The notes under the pieces are model-generated. The model made no database searches. It was not told where the DNA came from and was given only the letters and a program-made list of their open reading frames with translations. A stretch of 64,000 nucleotides of DNA. Origin: Bacteroidota bacterium (GTDB lineage Bacteria > Bacteroidota > Bacteroidia > JACPRZ01). This document shows, in pieces, positions 29,801 to 37,084 of the stretch. The stretch spans positions 62,001 through 126,000 of the forward strand of contig JACPRZ010000063.1 in NCBI GenBank assembly GCA_016193485.1, read 5' to 3'. Every line of letters begins with the position of its first letter. Within the stretch, counting starts at the first letter, position 1. A program made the translations under genes and the position numbers.

Positions 29801-30152
29801 CTGTTTCTTTAACAGTAGCGAAGGCAGCCGGCAGGAGTTCAATCAGTTTCTCAAATATTTTTTCAAAAATCTTTTTCTGTACCTGGTCCGCTTCCCTGTA
29901 GAGGTTCTCTTTTTCGTTCAGGTCGTCAGCCTGTTCGGCTTTTTCTTTTAACCCGGTAATAATCTTTTCATCTTCTGCAATATGATCGCTGATTTGTTTT
30001 TTGAATGCAAGTGTCCGCAGGCGCAGATCATCATTGCTCAGGTTTTTCACTTCTTCATTCCAAATACGGTTGATTTCATCCGCTACCGGCCGTAAAAGCA
30101 ATGCATCGCGTTCATGTTTGTTACCGAAAAGATTACCGAGGAATTTAAGCAC
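26859..30152 (-). CDS. secA: Preprotein translocase subunit SecA
   Basis: Motor motifs [76 protein letters not shown]; C-terminal SEC-C zinc motif [18 protein letters not shown]. Confidence 0.98.
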   Translation of the reverse strand: [1097 protein letters not shown]

Positions 30153-30206
30153 GGGAGGAGAAAATTATTGGAGGGTAAAGTTAGTTCAAATTATGGTCGC
30201 CTGCCG

Positions 30207-31763
30207 CTATTGCGCTTCAGTGGTTTCGGGTTTTATCTTTGTCCCGTCAAATTTTATTTCAACTCCGTCTTTAAAACCAGTTGTAATGAAAACCGACTCA
30301 TCTGCATTATATCTTTTCCATGGACCCTCTTTGCGTCCTGCAAGATATTCACCTTCTTCTTTTATTTTTCCGTTTGGATACCAGGTCGCATGCTTTCCTT
30401 CGGGTTCTCCCAGTATAAACATTCCCTCAAAACATTTTTTACCATTCGGATAAAAGTATATCCAAACACTGTCGCGCAAACCCGATTTGTAATTGCCTTC
30501 TTCCCTGTGCGTACCCATTTCATAAATCCATCTTCCTTCCTTTTCACCGAATTCATATTTCCCGCTTGTGATGATCCTGCCGCTGTCGCTGTATTCGCGT
30601 AAAAATCCATGTTCTGTTCCGCTGCTGAATTCCTCCTCCCTGAGAATCAGTCCGCCCGGGTAAAACCATTTCCATAGTCCATCCGGTTTTCCCTTAAAAT
30701 AGGTTCCTTTTTGTTCAATATTTCCGTTTTCAAAATAAAAAACCCATTCTCCTTCCCTCACATTATTTTTGTACTCCCCTTCCGATTTCAGCGCTCCTTC
30801 GGGATAATATTCCTTCCACAATCCCTGCTTTAAACCGTTTTTATCAATGATTCCTTTTACCGATTCGGCAATTTTTGATCCTTCCCTGAAAATTTTCGAG
30901 GCGGTTATTTCACCGCTCTCATCAAATTCACGGAATACTCCTTCGGGTTTTCCCTTTTTCAGGGTGCCGGTCGTTTTGATTTTCGCTCCAGGGTAATATT
31001 CCTTCACCGTTTCCATATCGGTAATGGGATCAGCATCTTTGATCAGTTCCCCTTCCTCATAGGTAAATGTTCCTTTCAACGTCCCGTTTTCAAAATAATA
31101 CCGGAATACACCGTGCTTTTTATTATCCCTGTAATTTCCTTCCGATTTAATGGTTCCGTTTTTATAAAATTCCCTCCATTCACCGTATTTTCTTCCAAAC
31201 CTGTCCCTGCGGTTTATCATTTCGGTTTTTAAAGAAATTCCGTTTTTATAATTCCATATCGTAATTATCAAACTGTCTTTTGAAAATTCAAATGCTTTTC
31301 CTTCTTCTTTTCCATTAATATAATTAATCTTTTTATGAATGGCGCCATATTCTTCATTCTCTTTTACGGGATAATACGATAAGAAATCACCATGCCGCAT
31401 ATCATCCCTGAATGATTCAATGGATACCAGTTTTCCATCTTCAAACGTTTTTCTTATTCCGTTTTTTTTACCGTTAACGTAATTTATTTCCATGGATAAT
31501 CTTCCTGTATTATCATAAAATTTCCAGGTACTGTCCAGTTCAAAATTCCTGCGGTTTCCCTCCGATTTCAGTTTCCCGTCAGCATAATAAGTTTTCCAGT
31601 AGCCGTCCGGTTTGCCGTCTTTCATCATACCTTCGCTTGATTTTATCCCGTTATCGTAATAAAAAATATTGTACCCATTCGGTTTTATTTCATTTTTAAC
31701 CTGGGCAAAAGTGAAACAATAAATCAGGAGTTGTACCGGCAGGAAGGTAAATCTTTTGAACAT
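30207..31763 (-). CDS. MORN_2-repeat protein (YwqK-like)
   Basis: Many ~22-aa repeats of the type G.W..YY.NG.L..EG.Y..G...G.W with an N-terminal signal peptide. Confidence 0.85.
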   Translation of the reverse strand: MFKRFTFLPVQLLIYCFTFAQVKNEIKPNGYNIFYYDNGIKSSEGMMKDGKPDGYWKTYYADGKLKSEGNRRNFELDSTWKFYDNTGRLSMEINYVNGKKNGIRKTFEDGKLVSIESFRDDMRHGDFLSYYPVKENEEYGAIHKKINYINGKEEGKAFEFSKDSLIITIWNYKNGISLKTEMINRRDRFGRKYGEWREFYKNGTIKSEGNYRDNKKHGVFRYYFENGTLKGTFTYEEGELIKDADPITDMETVKEYYPGAKIKTTGTLKKGKPEGVFREFDESGEITASKIFREGSKIAESVKGIIDKNGLKQGLWKEYYPEGALKSEGEYKNNVREGEWVFYFENGNIEQKGTYFKGKPDGLWKWFYPGGLILREEEFSSGTEHGFLREYSDSGRIITSGKYEFGEKEGRWIYEMGTHREEGNYKSGLRDSVWIYFYPNGKKCFEGMFILGEPEGKHATWYPNGKIKEEGEYLAGRKEGPWKRYNADESVFITTGFKDGVEIKFDGTKIKPETTEAQ

Positions 31764-32129
31764 AAATTACGTATCTGAAATAATAATAATAAAATTTTTA
31801 TAAGAAAGATGTTGTTATTATTATCCTGTTAATAGTGTTTAAAAAATAACGGGGACAGGCCTCCTATAAACACTATGAACATGTTATTAACATTAAATGA
31901 ACAATGGCAAAGGTAGATATAAAAGGGACAATTTTACATCTTCGCAATAGTTATGAACACCTGTTAGTAATTACGCGGGTTGATAAAAAATCCATATTTA
32001 TTATTCAGATTTCGTTGAAAGAATGTTAATATCACATTGTAATTTCACCAAAAACGGGTGTAGTTGTAAAAAATTGTTTAATTTGCCTTTTTATTAACAA
32101 TTAATCATCAGGATATTAACACAGGCATA

Positions 32130-32588
32130 ATGAAAAATGTTGATAAAATAATTACGGTGGGATCAGATCATGCGGGATACAGGATCAAAGAAAAGATAAA
32201 AGAATATTTATCCGGGGAAGGATATGCGGTCAATGACTGCGGATGTTTTTCTGAAGAAAGCGTTGACTACCCCGATTATGCACACGCTATAGCCGGTGAG
32301 GTTAGCAAAGGACAATCCGGAACAGGTATCCTCGTATGCGGCAGCGGCAACGGGGTATGTATGACGGCAAACAGACACAGTAATGTACGGGCCGCTCTTT
32401 GCTGGAAAGAGGAACTTGCTTCTCTTGCCCGCAAACATAATGATGCCAATGTACTGTGCCTTCCCGGCAGGTTTATCGATGGAGAAAGCGCTATAAAAAT
32501 TGTAAAAACGTTCCTTGAAACCGCCTTTGAAGGGGAAAGACACAGCCGAAGGGTGGCGAAGATTGATAATATCGGACCATCAGCATAA
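32130..32588 (+). CDS. rpiB: Ribose-5-phosphate isomerase B / RpiB-LacAB family
   Basis: ITVGSDHAGYRIKEKIKEYL...DCGCFSEESVDYPDYAHAIAGEV...GILVCGSGNGVCMTANRHSNVRAALCW...ARKHNDANVLCLPGRF. Confidence 0.95.
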   Translation: MKNVDKIITVGSDHAGYRIKEKIKEYLSGEGYAVNDCGCFSEESVDYPDYAHAIAGEVSKGQSGTGILVCGSGNGVCMTANRHSNVRAALCWKEELASLARKHNDANVLCLPGRFIDGESAIKIVKTFLETAFEGERHSRRVAKIDNIGPSA

Positions 32589-32628
32589 AGAATAAAGATG
32601 GATCATATTAAATGAACATGAGTTTACA

Positions 32629-34293
32629 ATGAAGAAGTCCCAAGTCCCAAGTCCCAAATTCCAAGTTCAAGGAAATATCCAACAGCACCAATTTTCGAGG
32701 AATTTGGAACTTAGAATTTGCGTTTTTGAACTTTTTTTATTTCATTTTATTTTTACCGGATTTATCTCCGCCCAAAACTATGATTCTGCCGTAAAAATTT
32801 TTTCCAACACCATTCTGAAAGACGAACTCAGATCGCATGTCTTTAAACTTGCATCGCCTGAATTTGAAGGCAGGGAAACATCAAAAACCGGGCAAAGACG
32901 CGCAGCCGCTTATATAGCGGAACAGTTTTTTATCAAAGGAGTTGCTTCGTTTTATGATACATCTTATTTCCAGCGGTTTCCTTTAATGATCAGTTCACCC
33001 GATTCCTCTTCCCTGGTCATTGGCGGTAAAACATATAAATTTATGAGGGACTTTTATTTTTTACCCGGCTTTCAGGATACGGTGATCCGGGGCAATGAAA
33101 TTTGTTATGCCGGGTTTGGAATAAGCGATGACAAAACGGATGAGTTTAAAAATTCCGGAGCCGAAGACAGGATTGCCGTTATTTTTGCAGGGGAGCCATA
33201 CGACAGGGAAAAGAAGCGGTATTTTATTTCCGGTGACACTAATCCTTCTGCCTGGTCATTTAACCGGCAGATGAAACCGCTCAATGCTCAGCGGCATGGC
33301 GTAACAGCCCTGCTGGTCATAACCGACAGCATTGAAAAAAAAGTCCGGGAGATGAAACATTACATTGAATCGCCTATGTTCACACTTTCCGATGGGCGAA
33401 CCGACAGGCCCGTACGGATACCGGTTTTATTTATTTCGGAAGAAATTGCATCGGATATTTTTGCCATGAACGGGTCTGATTTGAAAAAAGTATTTGATAA
33501 AGCAAATAAAGGCAAAAGTAAACCAATGCTGATTAAATCTATCATTACCATTTATGTCAGAAGGAAAAAGGAAAATACATCATCTGAAAATATTGCAGGA
33601 TTTATCAGGGGAAACGGCAAGCCGGAGGAAGTTATTCTCATCACAGCGCATTATGATCACCTGGGTAAGGATGGCAATGAAATTTACTATGGAGCCGATG
33701 ACGATGCTTCGGGAACTGCTGCTGTAATTGAAATTGCCGAAGCGTTCGCCATCGCAAAAAAAAATGGTTTTACACCTGAAAGGTCTATTCTTTTTATGCC
33801 GGTTGCCGGTGAGGAAAAGGGACTGCTGGGTTCGGGATATTATACACGGAATCCGCTCTTTCCGCTCAATAAAACCGTTGCCGACCTGAATATTGATATG
33901 ATAGGCAGGATGGATGCTGCGCACGATGGCAATCCTGATTACGTGTATATTATCGGATCCGATAAACTGAGCACCGAACTGCATAAAATAAATGAAGAAG
34001 CGAATAAAAAATCAGTAAACATTGCGCTCGACTACACCTACAACAGCCCCGATGATCCCAACCGCTTCTATTACCGTTCCGATCATTACAATTTCGCCAA
34101 GTATGATATCCCGGTAATTTTTTATTTTACAGGCGTGCACGCGGATTACCATAAACCCACCGACACTCCTGACAAAATTCATTTTGAAAAGATGGAAAAG
34201 ATAACGCGGCTGATTTTTTACACGGCATGGGAACTTGCAAACCGGGAGGAAAGAATAAAAGTGGATGTTGTGAATGTGTTTGAGAAATATTAA
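32629..34293 (+). CDS. M28-family metallopeptidase (secreted)
   Basis: LITAHYDHLGKDGNEIYYGADDDASGTAAVIEIAEAF...ILFMPVAGEEKGLLGSGYY...NIDMIGRMD...YYRSDHYNFAKYDIPVIFYFTGVHADYHKPTDTPDKI; zinc-ligand arrangement of M28. Confidence 0.93.
   Translation: MKKSQVPSPKFQVQGNIQQHQFSRNLELRICVFELFLFHFIFTGFISAQNYDSAVKIFSNTILKDELRSHVFKLASPEFEGRETSKTGQRRAAAYIAEQFFIKGVASFYDTSYFQRFPLMISSPDSSSLVIGGKTYKFMRDFYFLPGFQDTVIRGNEICYAGFGISDDKTDEFKNSGAEDRIAVIFAGEPYDREKKRYFISGDTNPSAWSFNRQMKPLNAQRHGVTALLVITDSIEKKVREMKHYIESPMFTLSDGRTDRPVRIPVLFISEEIASDIFAMNGSDLKKVFDKANKGKSKPMLIKSIITIYVRRKKENTSSENIAGFIRGNGKPEEVILITAHYDHLGKDGNEIYYGADDDASGTAAVIEIAEAFAIAKKNGFTPERSILFMPVAGEEKGLLGSGYYTRNPLFPLNKTVADLNIDMIGRMDAAHDGNPDYVYIIGSDKLSTELHKINEEANKKSVNIALDYTYNSPDDPNRFYYRSDHYNFAKYDIPVIFYFTGVHADYHKPTDTPDKIHFEKMEKITRLIFYTAWELANREERIKVDVVNVFEKY
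32635..32745. repeat. Heptamer array (AAGTCCC x3, AAATTCC, AAGTTCA) and complementary-type array (TTGGAAC|TTAGAAT|TTGCGTT|TTTGAAC|TTTTTTT|ATTTCAT) at the 5' end of the M28 peptidase CDS
   Basis: Read directly; both arms keep a 7-nt period and lie in frame in the CDS. Confidence 0.75.
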
Positions 34294-34298
34294 TATAA

Positions 34299-34452
34299 AA
34301 ATCCGAATAATTAAATCCGAAATCCGAAATAATATCTGATAACTGAATTTCTAAAACCAAAACAAATACAAAATTATTTCTATCAGTTGGACGTTTTTCT
34401 TTTTTAAATTTCGAACATTTGTATTTTAGATTTGTTTCGGATTTAGGATTTT
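34299..34452. repeat. Inverted heptamer arrays (AAATCCG ... CGGATTT) in an intergenic region
   Basis: AAATCCG|AATAATT|AAATCCG|AAATCCG|AAATAAT at 34299-34333; TTTCGGATTTAGGATTT at about 34436-34452. Confidence 0.75.
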
Positions 34453-34491
34453 CTGCCTTTATTGTGATTTTTTCAACATAGGTATATTATC

Positions 34492-35871
34492 ATGCCGTCT
34501 TCACCCATAAAGGAATTCCTTGAACGCTCTGAAAGGAAGGCATTTGATGCCGCCCACCGCCAAAAAATTGATTTTAATATTTCAAAATATGATCAGACCG
34601 TTCTTAAGGGAAAGCAGCAATATTCAAACCTTGAAGCGGCAAGGGAAAAGGCGGCCGCCATCAAACGGAAAGTTGTCGAAAACCTTGACCAATACCTACT
34701 CGAATTTGAATCAAACTTCACAAAAAGGGGGGGGAGGATAATATGGGCAGAAGATGAAAGACAGGCGGTTGACGCAATCCTCGGCATATTAAAGAGAGCG
34801 GGAGTAACATCAGTGGTCAAAAGCAAGTCAATGGCTACCGAAGAGATACACCTTAATGAAGCGCTTGAAGAAAATAATATTGAGCCCGTTGAAACCGACC
34901 TGGGGGAATATATAGTACAGGTTGCCGGTGAAAAGCCCTACCATATAGTTACCCCGGCAATGCACAAGTCAAAAGAAGAAGTGGCGGACCTTTTTCATAA
35001 AAAATTCGGATTGCCTGCCGGATCATCACCGGTGGAAATTGCGGGATTTGTACGAAAAAAACTGCGTAAAAAGTTCATTCATGCCGGTGCCGGAATTACA
35101 GGCGCTAATTTCCTTATTGCCGATATTGGCGGGATCGCCATCACTGAAAATGAGGGTAACGCCCTGCTGACTGTCGCCTGTCCGAAAATTCATATTGCCG
35201 TATGCGGAATTGAAAAGTTGATCCCTTCGCTTTCTGACCTGAGCCACTTCTGGCCTTTACTTGCGACCTACGGAACAGGGCAAAGGGTTACGGTTTATAA
35301 TTCAATTATTACCGGTCCGAAAAAAGAAAATGAATTGGATGGACCCGAACAGGTTTACCTCGTACTGCTTGATATGGGCCGTACCAAACTGCTCGCAAAT
35401 CCGCAGCAGCGGCAGGCGCTAACCTGTATCCGCTGCGGTGCATGTTTGAATGCATGTCCGGTCTATAAAACCATTGGCGGACATTCATACGGTGCGGTTT
35501 ACAGCGGTCCCATCGGTTCGGTAATAATGCCTCATCTGCAGGGATTTGAAAAGTACAGCCACCTGAGTTTTGCTTCATCACTGTGCGGCAAATGCAGTGA
35601 GGTGTGCCCGGTGAAAATTGATATTCATAAACAGTTACTTGAAAACCGTTATTATTCCGTTTCCGGAGGCAATTATGGGATAGTTGAAAAAATTTCTATC
35701 CGGATGTGGAGGACCGCAATGCTCCATCCCCGCTTGGTAAATATTATCCCATCCTTTATTATCAACCGGTTTTTTAAATATTTCTTCAGGATGAAATGGG
35801 GTGAAAAGAGGGATTTGCCTGAGTTTGCCCCGGAAAGTTTCAGGCGACTCTGGAAGCGGAGAAATAACTAA
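34492..35871 (+). CDS. lutB: LutB-like LUD-domain / 4Fe-4S ferredoxin-type iron-sulfur protein
   Basis: LUD domain followed by two 4Fe-4S motifs CIRCGACLNACPVYKTIGGHSYG and CGKCSEVCPVKIDIHKQLL; length and layout like LutB. Confidence 0.85.
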   Translation: MPSSPIKEFLERSERKAFDAAHRQKIDFNISKYDQTVLKGKQQYSNLEAAREKAAAIKRKVVENLDQYLLEFESNFTKRGGRIIWAEDERQAVDAILGILKRAGVTSVVKSKSMATEEIHLNEALEENNIEPVETDLGEYIVQVAGEKPYHIVTPAMHKSKEEVADLFHKKFGLPAGSSPVEIAGFVRKKLRKKFIHAGAGITGANFLIADIGGIAITENEGNALLTVACPKIHIAVCGIEKLIPSLSDLSHFWPLLATYGTGQRVTVYNSIITGPKKENELDGPEQVYLVLLDMGRTKLLANPQQRQALTCIRCGACLNACPVYKTIGGHSYGAVYSGPIGSVIMPHLQGFEKYSHLSFASSLCGKCSEVCPVKIDIHKQLLENRYYSVSGGNYGIVEKISIRMWRTAMLHPRLVNIIPSFIINRFFKYFFRMKWGEKRDLPEFAPESFRRLWKRRNN

Positions 35872-35911
35872 TTTCAGAATTTTTCCTACGGGATTCCTTT
35901 CGTATAATTCC

Positions 35912-37081
35912 TTACTTCATCATCCGGTACAACTCCTCAGCCACAGCCCGGTGGACTTTTGCCGAAGGATGTGCATCGCCCCAGTTCACCGCGCGGTCTT
36001 CAAGTGAAAAATTTTTTATCAGGGAATAAGTATCAAGTACAGGGATGTTCTGATTTAAAAAAAATTTTTCAATGGGACGATTCACATATTCTTCCGAATA
36101 ATCAATGGTGACGTCATGGGTTTCGGGGAACAAAACAATGATCAGCGGGACATTTTCTTTCCGGCTGAGATATATGAATGAATAAAGGGCATCAATATGT
36201 TGTTTGAAAAGGGTGTCATTGAGATAATACGACAAATAATTTTTCCTGCCTTCTTCGCTTAAATAATATTCTTTTGAGACCTTTGTATGCGGCTTTAAGG
36301 ATTCGCGGACAGCGGCTGCCTTGTTAACTGTGTAATTTAAAAAATACGAATTATCGGTGATGAACGGAAAATTAATACCCGCTTGTATTATTAAATTTCC
36401 TGCTCCATTATAAAGTTGTCTCCCTGTCCCCCTGTCTCCCCATCTCTCCAATTTCTGTTCAATAACGGTTTCAATATCGTTGGGATGGTGGCATACAACA
36501 ATAAGATCAGGCCGCACCGGGAAAGCGGTAAGGTTTTCAAATGATTTGCGCGTATCGGCACCGTTCATACCGAGATTAAATACTGCATAATTTTCTCCGA
36601 GCAGTAAACCCAGTACATCAGAAAAACGTTCTTCCGGATTTTCAATGCCATGCCCGGCAACAAATGAATCACCGCAGATAAGCACCCTCTTTTTTCCCGT
36701 AATTTCCCGCATATCAATTTCCCTGTCGCGGTAACCCAGGCGATTGGTATGCCAGTACCTTCTGAACCACACACGCGATCCGAGGGTTATTCCGGAACCA
36801 TGGCTGTAAGGAATATTCATGAAAACGGTTTCAACAACGAAAAAAAGAATCAGAACGGTAATAACCGCAAGCGAAATGTTTTTTATTTTATCCGGTATGG
36901 CTGAACGCATTATTGACCGGAGAATAATAAGCAGCAGTCCGGTATTCAGGATGATCATTACATACCGCGCAAAACCGATGAAGGATGATTCGGCAGAAGG
37001 GTAATCCGTATACCGGGTTAAATAGAAAATTAAAACCGTCAGTAAAATAAAGAGCGAAAGAGAAAAACGGATTCCGCGCAT
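35912..37081 (-). CDS. SGNH/GDSL-like hydrolase with N-terminal TM region; paralogue of the right-edge gene
   Basis: KRVLICGDSFVAGHGIENPEERFSDVLGLLL...VFNLGMNGADTRKSFENL...DLIVVCHHPNDIE, terminal WGDAHPSAKVHRAVAEELY (D..H). Confidence 0.75.
   Translation of the reverse strand: MRGIRFSLSLFILLTVLIFYLTRYTDYPSAESSFIGFARYVMIILNTGLLLIILRSIMRSAIPDKIKNISLAVITVLILFFVVETVFMNIPYSHGSGITLGSRVWFRRYWHTNRLGYRDREIDMREITGKKRVLICGDSFVAGHGIENPEERFSDVLGLLLGENYAVFNLGMNGADTRKSFENLTAFPVRPDLIVVCHHPNDIETVIEQKLERWGDRGTGRQLYNGAGNLIIQAGINFPFITDNSYFLNYTVNKAAAVRESLKPHTKVSKEYYLSEEGRKNYLSYYLNDTLFKQHIDALYSFIYLSRKENVPLIIVLFPETHDVTIDYSEEYVNRPIEKFFLNQNIPVLDTYSLIKNFSLEDRAVNWGDAHPSAKVHRAVAEELYRMMK
36420..36451. repeat. Degenerate octamer tandem array in the SGNH-like CDS
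   Basis: CTCCCTGT|CCCCCTGT|CTCCCCAT|CTCTCCAA. Confidence 0.75.
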
Positions 37082-37084
37082 TAT

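Noticed and set aside
30207-31763. YwqK-type MORN_2 protein suggesting a toxin-antitoxin system
   Set aside because: The YwqK antitoxin label is a transferred name; there is no adjacent toxin-like gene and the protein has a signal peptide.
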